Assembly (NCBI RefSeq): GCF_006715085.1
Contig: NZ_VFMM01000001.1
Location: 1,178,001 to 1,242,000 of the forward strand
Origin: Kribbella jejuensis
Lineage (GTDB): Bacteria; Actinomycetota; Actinomycetes; Propionibacteriales; Kribbellaceae
DNA: 64,000 bases
Direction: 5' to 3'
This document shows positions 45,146 through 52,457 of the stretch, one piece after another. Position 1 is the first letter of the stretch. Each line of letters starts with the position of its first letter. The notes beneath the pieces were generated by a model that was not told the DNA's origin, ran no database searches, and saw only the letters and a list, made by a program, of their open reading frames with translations. A program made the translations under genes and the position numbers.

Positions 45146-46429
45146 ATGCGCATTCTCAGCCATGAGATCCCCTCAGCAGTAGGCCAGTCCGTCACGGTGG
45201 CCGGCTGGGTGCACCGAAGACGACGGCTCGCCGCCGTCAGTTTCCTGATCCTGCGCGACCGGTCCGGCCTGGCCCAGATCGTCGTCAAGGAGTCACCGGA
45301 GCAGCTGGACGCATTCGGTGAGGAAACAGTCGTGCAGGTGACCGGTACGGTCGCGGCCAACGCGCAGGCACCCGGTGGCGTCGAAATCGTGGACCCGGTG
45401 ATCACGCCGCTGACCGAACCGGCCGCGACGCCGCCGATCGAGCTGTGGCGACCGACCGTCGGCGCGGGGCTGCCCGTCGTGCTGGACAACGCACCGGTCG
45501 CGCTGCGGCATCCCGTCGTACGGGCCGGGTGGGAGATCGCGGCGGCCGCGCTGTACGGCTTCCGTGAAGCGTTGAACGGTCAGGGGTTCAGCGAGATCCA
45601 GACGCCGAAGATCGTCGGTACGGCGACCGAGTCGGGGGCGAACGTGTTCGCGCTCGACTACTTCGGCGGGCCGGCGTACCTGGCGCAGTCGCCGCAGTTC
45701 TACAAGCAGCAGATGGTCGGTGTGTTCGAGCGGGTCTTCGAGGTTGGGCCGGTGTTCCGGGCCGAGCCGCACGACACCGTCCGGCACCTGGCCGAGTACG
45801 TGTCGCTCGACGCGGAGTTCGGGTTCATCACCGACCACCGCGACGTGCTGGCGATGCTGCGCACGGCGATCGCGGGGATGTTGTCCGCGGTCGGCTCGCG
45901 GGCCTGGTCGGCATTGGAGCGGCTCGGCATCGAGTTGCCGGCGATCCCCGTGGACGTGCCGGTGCTGCACTTCACCGAGGCGCTGAAGATCGCCGGCGCT
46001 TCACCGGACGAGCCGGACCTGGCGCCCGCGGACGAGCGTGCGATCGGCGAATGGGCGCTGAAGGAGCACGGCAGCGACTTCGTCGCGGTCGAGGGCTACC
46101 CGATGGCGAAGCGGCCGTTCTACACCCATCCACAGCCGTCGGACCCGCGCTGGTCGAACTCGTTCGACCTGCTGTTCCGCGGCGTCGAGCTGGTGACCGG
46201 CGGCCAGCGTCTGCACCGGTACTCCGAGTACGTCGCGGCCCTCGCGGCGCGCGGCGAGTCGGCGGACGCTGCCGCGTACAGCTCGTACCTGCAGGCGTTC
46301 AAGCACGGGATGCCGCCGCACGGCGGGTTCGCGATCGGGCTGGAACGGTTCGTGGCCCGGCTGACCGGCGCGGAGAACGTCCGCGAGGTCACGCTGTTCC
46401 CGCGCGACCTGCACCGCTTGACGCCGTGA
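45146..46429 (+). CDS. Archaeal/eukaryotic-type aspartyl-tRNA synthetase (probable second AspRS)
   Basis: Class II synthetase of 427 residues, short archaeal-type without the bacterial GAD insertion. The N-terminal OB domain is WVHRRRRLAAVSFLILRDRSG; motif 2 FRAEPHDTVRHLAEY and motif 3 HGGFAIGLERF are clear. The ending TLFPRDLHRLTP is typical of AspRS rather than AsnRS. It may be non-discriminating, charging tRNA-Asn as well. A bacterial-type AspS is expected elsewhere, so this would be an additional enzyme, perhaps tolerant of inhibitors. The ribosome site lies in the T-box sequestering stem. It overlaps the next gene by four bases. Confidence 0.9.
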   Translation: MRILSHEIPSAVGQSVTVAGWVHRRRRLAAVSFLILRDRSGLAQIVVKESPEQLDAFGEETVVQVTGTVAANAQAPGGVEIVDPVITPLTEPAATPPIELWRPTVGAGLPVVLDNAPVALRHPVVRAGWEIAAAALYGFREALNGQGFSEIQTPKIVGTATESGANVFALDYFGGPAYLAQSPQFYKQQMVGVFERVFEVGPVFRAEPHDTVRHLAEYVSLDAEFGFITDHRDVLAMLRTAIAGMLSAVGSRAWSALERLGIELPAIPVDVPVLHFTEALKIAGASPDEPDLAPADERAIGEWALKEHGSDFVAVEGYPMAKRPFYTHPQPSDPRWSNSFDLLFRGVELVTGGQRLHRYSEYVAALAARGESADAAAYSSYLQAFKHGMPPHGGFAIGLERFVARLTGAENVREVTLFPRDLHRLTP

Positions 46430-47277
46430 CCGAGACCACCGAGTCGGTTGTCGCCGAACTGAACGTTGCCCTTGGCACCGATTACCGGGTCGTGCGGCAA
46501 CTGACCGGTGGTCTGCAGTCGACCGCGTGGGTGCTGACCGGCGACGTCGTCCTGAAGTGGACCGACAACCCCGCGTGGGAACCACGGGTCCGACGGGCGG
46601 CCGACCTCGTCCGCCGCGCCCGGGCGGCCGGATACCCCACGCCCGCGTGGCTGGCCGTCGGCACGACTGCCGCCGGATCGCCTTACCAGCTGCAGGAGTT
46701 CGTCCCCGGCGATCCGCCCGTGCTCGACGTGGCGTTGGCACGTGAGCTGATCGGGATCTGCGAACTGCAGCGGGACCTACTCCCCGAGGACAACGACGTG
46801 ACCTGGTCGGCCTGGGCGCAGGGTGTCGTCTTCGGCGGGTGGGACGGGGTGTGGGAGCGCGTGCTCGGGTACGGCGGGGAGGCGGCCGAACTGGTGCGAC
46901 GGTACGGCGAGTTGTGCCGGCCGTACCGCGACGACGTACTGGCCCGGCACGACTTCGTGCATGGTGACCTGAACATGGGCAACCTGCTGGCGTTGGACGG
47001 CCGGATCACCGGCATCGTGGACATCGAAGCCGCCGGGGGCGGGACGCGCGCGTACGACCTTGTGTCGCTGGCGGCGTCGGCGGTACGGGACGGCGCCGCG
47101 CCCGGTGTCGACGAACTGTTCGTGGAGGCAGCCCTGCAGGCGAGCGGCCGGGCCGGCGTCGCGGTGTGCGCGGCGGCGGCCTTCGCGTCGGTCGCCGAGT
47201 TCGTCCACGATCGAGGGTCGTACTCCCAGGACCTGGTGAACCACGGCGGCCGCCGCGTGCTGGAGTTGCTCAGCTGA
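46426..47277 (+). CDS. Aminoglycoside phosphotransferase-family kinase (APH)
   Basis: APH/choline-kinase-fold phosphotransferase of 283 residues, starting at GTG 46426 within the AspRS stop (GTGA). Catalytic loop FVHGDLNMGNLLAL (Asp) and metal motif GIVDIEAAG are present; the N-terminal lobe has QLTGGLQSTAWVL and the lysine VVLKWTD. Substrate unknown. Translational coupling with the T-box-controlled synthetase means it is also induced on Asp-tRNA starvation, perhaps detoxifying a synthetase inhibitor, which is inference. Its last eight bases overlap the convergent surface-protein gene. Confidence 0.85.
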   Translation: MTETTESVVAELNVALGTDYRVVRQLTGGLQSTAWVLTGDVVLKWTDNPAWEPRVRRAADLVRRARAAGYPTPAWLAVGTTAAGSPYQLQEFVPGDPPVLDVALARELIGICELQRDLLPEDNDVTWSAWAQGVVFGGWDGVWERVLGYGGEAAELVRRYGELCRPYRDDVLARHDFVHGDLNMGNLLALDGRITGIVDIEAAGGGTRAYDLVSLAASAVRDGAAPGVDELFVEAALQASGRAGVAVCAAAAFASVAEFVHDRGSYSQDLVNHGGRRVLELLS

Positions 47278-48334
47278 CGGTGACGGGAGTGGACGCAGTG
47301 GGCTGGCTGACGTTGGCCACGTTGTCGGTGCTGGTCGAGACGACTCGGTAAGCACCGGGCGCGGGTGTGGACGTCCAGGTCACCTGGTAGCTGGAGGCGG
47401 TGGTCGAGGTCCCGATCAGCGTCCAGTTCGCACTCGTGCAGCTACCCGAGTAGCCGGCGCAGTAGTAGTACGCCACCGACTTCACACCGGATCCGGTGCC
47501 GTCGGACGCTGTGTTGGTGAGCGTGGCACCGCTGCTGACAGCGACGGTGATGTTGAAGGAATTCGAGACCGCGGACGTGAGGCTCGATGCAGTCGCCGTC
47601 ATGGTGAGCCCGAGGCCGGTCGTGTTGAGGACGACCCCGCTGAAGGTGGCCAGCCCGGAGGCGTTGGTCGTCGCCACCGCACCGGCATCGATCGTTCCGG
47701 CCGACGACGCCAAGCTGACAGTGGTCCCGGACGCACCGGTCGCGGTCCCGAACTGATCCTGTACCTGCACCGTGATCGCGGGTGAGAGCGCAGTACCGGC
47801 GGAGCCGTTGACCGGTCCTTGGACGAACGCGAGCTTGGCGGGGGCTCCTGGGCCGATGACAATCGACCCGGTCGGTGACCCGGCGGTGTCTTTGCTGGTC
47901 AAGACGCTGAACGAACTGCCCGCGTACGTGCCGGCGGCCGGATTGGTGATGCCTGCAACCGTGACAGTTCCTGTGGTGTTCTTGAGGTCACAGGTCGTGC
48001 CGCCGAGAGTGATCTGGATGACGGCTGCACTGGGCTTGGTGACGGTGGTCGTGCAATTGCCGGTGAATCCACCGGTCAGGGTGACGACCGGCGTGGTCGG
48101 CACCGTGAACGAACTGTTGAACGTCACCGTGATCTTGTCGCCGGCCTTGAGCTCCCCGGTCGTGCCGTTGCTGGGAACGAACTTCACGTCCCAGCTGGAC
48201 GTCGCCCCCGCGGCTGTGCTGCCCGGCGTGAAGACGACGCCACCAACCGCCGCGAAAGCGGCTGGACTCTCGACGACGCCGATCGCGACCAGAACAGCGG
48301 TCAGAGCGATCAGCCAGGTGCGTTTGAGGCTCAT
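47270..48334 (-). CDS. Secreted Ig-like surface protein, last gene of cluster
   Basis: A 354-residue exported protein with Sec signal peptide (basic start, then ALTAVLVAIGVVESPAAFA). The mature part is threonine/serine/glycine-rich and beta-type: an N-terminal domain (to about 140), an invasin/adhesin-like domain (KLAFVQGPVNG to SLTSAVSN, about 165-270) and a C-terminal cysteine-containing module (GVKSVAYYYCAGYSGSCTSANWTLIG, read 285-310) shared with the upstream gene product. No LPXTG anchor was seen. The ATG overlaps the upstream stop (TGATG). Confidence 0.85.
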   Translation of the reverse strand: MSLKRTWLIALTAVLVAIGVVESPAAFAAVGGVVFTPGSTAAGATSSWDVKFVPSNGTTGELKAGDKITVTFNSSFTVPTTPVVTLTGGFTGNCTTTVTKPSAAVIQITLGGTTCDLKNTTGTVTVAGITNPAAGTYAGSSFSVLTSKDTAGSPTGSIVIGPGAPAKLAFVQGPVNGSAGTALSPAITVQVQDQFGTATGASGTTVSLASSAGTIDAGAVATTNASGLATFSGVVLNTTGLGLTMTATASSLTSAVSNSFNITVAVSSGATLTNTASDGTGSGVKSVAYYYCAGYSGSCTSANWTLIGTSTTASSYQVTWTSTPAPGAYRVVSTSTDNVANVSQPTASTPVTVS

Positions 48335-49404
48335 CAGGAGCGTCCGTTCACGGTCGGCCGAGCGACGGTCGGCGGGGTGGTGTCCACGGTGAGGACCGTG
48401 GGTGTGCTCGGGGCGCTGACGTTGCCGGCGGCATCGGTTGCGACGGCGACGATGCGGTACGTGCCGTCGGCGGCGAGTGGTGTACTCGTGGTGACGGCGT
48501 AGCCGGTTGTCGTCGATGATCCGATCGCGGTCCAGTTCGTCGCGGTGCAGCTGCCCGTTGCGCCGGTGCAGCGGTAGTACGCGACGGAGGCGACACCAGA
48601 GAAGTCGTCGGTGGCCGTGTCGGTCAGGGTGACCGCGGTGTTGCCGACGAAGCTCCCGAAGGACGGCGTTGCAGTCGCCACCGGTGCGCCCGCGGTCGGT
48701 GCGGTCGCGTCGTACTTGACGGTGTTGTCCGTACTCGTCGACGCCGTGTTGCCCGCGCCGCCCGAGTCGTGCACGGTGTTCGCGGCGATCGACACGGTGA
48801 CGGAGCCGCTACTGGTCAGACCGCTGACGGCCACGTTGTACGTCGTACCGCTGCCGCTGACGACGACCGTCGCGGTTGACGGTACGACGGTGACCGCGGC
48901 GCTGGTGAAGTCCGTGACCGGTTCGCTGAAGACTGCGGTGAACCTGATCGGCGTCGTCGCGGTCGGGTCGGCTTGCCCGGACGCCTGATTGACCGTGACG
49001 GCCGGACGCGTGTTGTGCACGGTGACGTCCGGACCGGTCCCGGTCGAGGTCCAGCTCGCGGAGATCGCGGTGACGACGTAGTGGTACGTGCCGTCGGCAA
49101 CGTTCAGGTCGTCGCACGAGGTCGCGGTGATCGTCGAACCACCGCAGGCCGGTGCGGTGACGCTGTCACTGGTACGTACCCGGGTCACGGTGTAGCCGGT
49201 CGCGCGAGCGGTGGCGGTCCAGGCCACGTGGACCGTTCCGCCGCCGGGTGGCGCGGTGGCGGTCACTGGTGTTGGTGCAGCCAACGTTCCGGTGGTGGCC
49301 GATCCGGTACCCGTACCGGTACCGCCCCAGAAGCCCCAGGCGAGTCCGCCGGCGGTCATCGTGAGGACAACGAGTCCGAGGAGCAGGAGCACACGTCGAG
49401 TCAT
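48334..49404 (-). CDS. Secreted FN3/Ig-like surface protein
   Basis: Exported protein of 356 residues from ATG 49404. The N-terminus (MTRRVLLLLGLVV) leads into GGLAWGFWGGTGTGTG, the F/Y-W-x-x-x-G-x-G-T-G pattern of SipW-type signals. A fibronectin type III-like domain (TPVTATAPPGGGTVHVAW) is followed by Ig-like repeats (FTAVFSEPVTDFTSAAVTVV) and a C-terminal module (GVASVAYYRCTGATGSCTATNWTAIG, read 270-295) homologous to the downstream protein. No cell-wall sorting motif was found. Confidence 0.84.
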   Translation of the reverse strand: MTRRVLLLLGLVVLTMTAGGLAWGFWGGTGTGTGSATTGTLAAPTPVTATAPPGGGTVHVAWTATARATGYTVTRVRTSDSVTAPACGGSTITATSCDDLNVADGTYHYVVTAISASWTSTGTGPDVTVHNTRPAVTVNQASGQADPTATTPIRFTAVFSEPVTDFTSAAVTVVPSTATVVVSGSGTTYNVAVSGLTSSGSVTVSIAANTVHDSGGAGNTASTSTDNTVKYDATAPTAGAPVATATPSFGSFVGNTAVTLTDTATDDFSGVASVAYYRCTGATGSCTATNWTAIGSSTTTGYAVTTSTPLAADGTYRIVAVATDAAGNVSAPSTPTVLTVDTTPPTVARPTVNGRS

Positions 49405-49406
49405 GG

Positions 49407-50528
49407 TCAGCTCCCCTGCCCGGCGCCCGAATAGGTGAACGTGACCGTGGCGACCTTGCAGCCGTCCTGGTTCGTGGCGGTGTCGAGCATCGCGACCTGT
49501 GGCGCGGATCCGCTCGGGACCGAGATGGCACCACTGCCCGGAACGGTCAGCGGATAGGTCCCGGAGTACTGCGTGATCCGGTAGTCGGCGGGGCCGCACG
49601 GCTGGTTGTGGCTGATCGCGAACTGCGTGCGGGTGACCGAGGCGATGGCGACCGTCAGGTTCGTCACGGAGATCGGCTTCTTGTTCGGGTTCGTCAGTGT
49701 CAGGTCCAGCCTTCGCGAGACGCCCGGGGCCAGTTGGCCGACGAGGTTCCCGCTGATCGTGAACGGCTTGCCGCTGGTGAGAACGACCAGTTGGACCGAG
49801 GCGTACGCGTACACCGTCGATCCGGCCGGGCGGGTACCGGATGCGGTCAGGTAGAGCTGGTACGTGCCGTCGTTCGCTGTGGCCGGTGTGGTGATCTGCA
49901 GCGTCGACGTGTTGCCGGTCGTCGGGTTCGGCGTGAAGGTCGCGGTCGCCCCGGTCGGCAGGCCGCCGACGGTGCCGAAGGTGACCGCGCCGGGCAGGTT
50001 CGTGCGGGTGAGTTGCACAGTGAAGACCGCCGTCGAACCGGGTGCGAGTGTGACCGAGGCCGGGGTCGCGGTCATCGCGAGCGAGCTGGACACCGGGGCG
50101 TTGACGGTCAGGCCGGCTGACACGCTGCCGCTGACCTTGCCGCTGGTGCCCTGGACGCTGAAAGTGACCGATCCGGTCGGTGTTGTGGCCGTGGTACTGA
50201 CGGTCAGCGTCGTCTGCGCCGTACCGCCGGAGGTGAGCGTGACCGACGCCGGGCTGAAGACGGCCGACGTGGCGCTCGGTAGGCCGCTCGCGCCGAGCGA
50301 CACCGTGCCGGTGAAACCACCGGTCGAGGTAACGCTGACCGTGTAGGTCGCCGGCTGGCCGCGGGTCACCGATTGACTCGCCGGTGCGATGCCCAGCGTG
50401 AGGCCGGGTTTCGGCGGCTGCGCGGCGTACGCCAGGCCGGCCGCGGCGAGCACCAGGCCCAGACCGGCGATCAGGAACCTGATCACCCGGCGCGGCCCTT
50501 GACTCCGCACGGTACGCGTGCCTCGCAT
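49407..50528 (-). CDS. Secreted Ig-repeat protein sharing a C-terminal module with the small subunit
   Basis: Exported protein of 373 residues with ATG 50528. The signal segment is FLIAGLGLVLAAAGLAYAA. Two or three bacterial Ig-like repeats follow (VTRGQPATYTVSVTSTGGF, SVTLAPGSTAVFTVQLTR). The last about 85 residues (NLTVAIASVT, NQPCGPADYRI to NQDGCKVATVTFTY) match the only domain of the small protein encoded just upstream. It starts after a strong hairpin in the polycistronic message, and its stop lies two bases before the next ATG. Confidence 0.85.
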   Translation of the reverse strand: MRGTRTVRSQGPRRVIRFLIAGLGLVLAAAGLAYAAQPPKPGLTLGIAPASQSVTRGQPATYTVSVTSTGGFTGTVSLGASGLPSATSAVFSPASVTLTSGGTAQTTLTVSTTATTPTGSVTFSVQGTSGKVSGSVSAGLTVNAPVSSSLAMTATPASVTLAPGSTAVFTVQLTRTNLPGAVTFGTVGGLPTGATATFTPNPTTGNTSTLQITTPATANDGTYQLYLTASGTRPAGSTVYAYASVQLVVLTSGKPFTISGNLVGQLAPGVSRRLDLTLTNPNKKPISVTNLTVAIASVTRTQFAISHNQPCGPADYRITQYSGTYPLTVPGSGAISVPSGSAPQVAMLDTATNQDGCKVATVTFTYSGAGQGS

Positions 50529-50566
50529 CCGTTGCTCACTCCCCCCAAGAACAGCTGCGGTCCCGG

Positions 50567-50606
50567 CCCGGGCGAGGCGCTGGGTCGATGAAGCACCTCG
50601 CCCGGG
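50567..50606 (-). terminator. Attenuator-like hairpin inside the surface-protein operon
   Basis: Perfect 11-base arms CCCGGGCGAGG / CCTCGCCCGGG with an 18-base loop between the small-subunit gene and the Ig-repeat gene. Without a T-tract, it may act as a partial terminator or mRNA stabiliser giving more small-subunit message than downstream message. Confidence 0.65.
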
Positions 50607-50633
50607 AAACCGGGAAACCGCGACGGCGAACTA

Positions 50634-51098
50634 CTAGTTGCTGGCGTAGGCCAAGTTGACGGTCGCGCCCTTGCAGCCGTCCTGGTTGCTGGCCTTGTTG
50701 TTGAACTTGATCGTCGCGCCGGTGAAGTTCGCGGTAGCGCCCGCGGCGACATCGCTGGCCACGGACATCGTCGGGTTCGCCAGGGTGTAGTCCGTGGCGT
50801 CACAGGTCCCGGTGGCGCCCTGGGCCTGGGTGACGCTCGCGATGCTTACCGTGACCGAGTTGACGTACGCGCTGTTCGACGCGTTGTTGGTGACGGTGCC
50901 GCTGATGGTCTGGGCGCTGTCGCCCGGGTACATGTTCGAGATGGTGCTGGTCTGCGCGATCGCGAGGTTGCTGGCGCCGGCGGACGTGGCGCCCGTGCCG
51001 GTGCCGGAGCCCGTGGTGCTCCAGTACGCGAAGGCGGAACCGGCGCCGATCACCAGAGTGGCGGCTGCGGCGATGATGATCTTCTTCTTGCGGTGCAT
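50634..51098 (-). CDS. Small secreted protein with SipW-type signal; candidate major surface subunit
   Basis: A 154-residue exported protein starting at ATG 51098. The basic N-terminus MHRKKKIIIAAAATLVIG leads to AGSAFAYWSTTGSGTGTG, closely resembling SipW-dependent signal peptides of TasA/camelysin-type fibre proteins. The mature domain is one beta-type module (SVTVSIASVT, GTCDATDYTL, NQDGCKGATVNLAY) with two cysteines, probably a disulfide. It is the first and smallest gene of the four-gene leftward cluster and is followed by a hairpin. A fibre role is inference; no signal peptidase or sortase gene is present in the window. Confidence 0.83.
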   Translation of the reverse strand: MHRKKKIIIAAAATLVIGAGSAFAYWSTTGSGTGTGATSAGASNLAIAQTSTISNMYPGDSAQTISGTVTNNASNSAYVNSVTVSIASVTQAQGATGTCDATDYTLANPTMSVASDVAAGATANFTGATIKFNNKASNQDGCKGATVNLAYASN

Positions 51099-51221
51099 TG
51101 CGGTTTCCCTTCCCCCCGACCCCGAGTGGGCCGTCTTCTCGGAAGGCTGCCAGCAGCGCCGGGCCGCGTCTGTCGGGCGATCGGTCAGAACTTGTCGGCC
51201 GATCGGTGATATTCAAGTGCC

Positions 51222-52445
51222 GTGGATTCCGAGACTGAACAGGCCGTTCTGGCGGCGATCGACGACCAGTGGATCGTCGACAATCTGCGGGAGTTGGTGC
51301 GGATCCCGAGCGTGGACGGGACCGCGGCCGAGATCGAGGTACAGACGTGGTGTGCGGACCGGCTGCGGTCGCTCGGACTGGACGTGGACCACTGGCGGCT
51401 CGACCTGGCGACCGACGATCCGGGGTTCCCGGGCATGGAGGTCGAGCGCGACGAAGCCTGGGGGTGCGTCGGCGTACTCGGGGGTGACGCGACGCCCGGA
51501 CTGATCCTCAATGGGCATGTCGACGTGGTGCCGGGCGACGCCTTCGACGCGCGGGTCGAGGATGGCGTGATGTGGGGCCGCGGGACCTGCGACATGAAGG
51601 GCGGGGTCGCGGCGATCCTCGGTGCGGTATCGGCGGTCGTTGCAGCGGGCATTCGGCTGCGGAAGCCGTTGGCGGTGCACACGGTGATCGGCGAGGAGGA
51701 CGGCGGCGTCGGCGCATTCGCGACGCTGCGGCGCGGGCATCGTGGCGAGGCGTGCCTGATCGCCGAACCGACCGCGCACACGGTGATCCCGGCGAACTCC
51801 GGCTCGCTGACGTTCCGGCTCGAGGTTCCGGGGCTGGCGACGCACGGTTCGACGCGCAGCCGCGGGGTGAGCGCGATCGAGAAGTTCACGGTGATCCAGA
51901 CCGCGCTGCAGGAGCTCGAACGCAGGCGCAACCAGGACCCGCATCCGCTGCTCGCCCACCTCGACCTGGCGAACCCGCTCTCGGTCGGCACGATCGCGGC
52001 CGGCGACTGGGCGAGCACGGTACCGGACCGGCTGGTGGCCGAGGGCCGGTACGGCGTACGCCTGGGTGAAGGGATCGCGGAAGCGCGGGCTGCCTTCGAG
52101 ACTGCGGTTGCCGAAGCGTGTGCGAAGGACGACTGGCTGCGGGAGCATCCGGTGACGGTCACTTGGCCTGGCGGTGAGTTCGCCTCAGGTCTGCTGCGTG
52201 ACGGCGACCCACTGCTGGCCGACACGGTGCAGGCGGTTGCTGACGTGTCTGGCGAGACCCCGGCGGTCAAGGGAGCGCCGTACGGATCCGACCTCCGGCA
52301 GTACTCGGCGGCAGGCGTGCCGACGTTGCAGTACGGGCCGGGTGACGTCTGGTACGCACATGCGGCGGACGAGCACGTCGTACTGGCCGACGTACTGCGG
52401 GCTGCCCGGGTGTATGCCCTGCTGGCTGTCCGTCGCTGCGGTTGA
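51222..52445 (+). CDS. M20-family metallopeptidase (ArgE/DapE/ACY1-type)
   Basis: Zinc-dependent amidohydrolase/peptidase of 407 residues starting at GTG 51222. The metal ligands sit in LILNGHVDVVP (His, Asp), GRGTCDMKGG (Asp), VIGEEDGGVG (catalytic Glu pair), CLIAEPT and the late YGPGDVWYAHAADEHV (His). Lid domain is about residues 185-300. The substrate is likely an N-acyl amino acid or dipeptide; the context (a LAL regulator gene 12 bases later) does not narrow it. Confidence 0.92.
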   Translation: MDSETEQAVLAAIDDQWIVDNLRELVRIPSVDGTAAEIEVQTWCADRLRSLGLDVDHWRLDLATDDPGFPGMEVERDEAWGCVGVLGGDATPGLILNGHVDVVPGDAFDARVEDGVMWGRGTCDMKGGVAAILGAVSAVVAAGIRLRKPLAVHTVIGEEDGGVGAFATLRRGHRGEACLIAEPTAHTVIPANSGSLTFRLEVPGLATHGSTRSRGVSAIEKFTVIQTALQELERRRNQDPHPLLAHLDLANPLSVGTIAAGDWASTVPDRLVAEGRYGVRLGEGIAEARAAFETAVAEACAKDDWLREHPVTVTWPGGEFASGLLRDGDPLLADTVQAVADVSGETPAVKGAPYGSDLRQYSAAGVPTLQYGPGDVWYAHAADEHVVLADVLRAARVYALLAVRRCG

Positions 52446-52457
52446 TACAAATCCACC

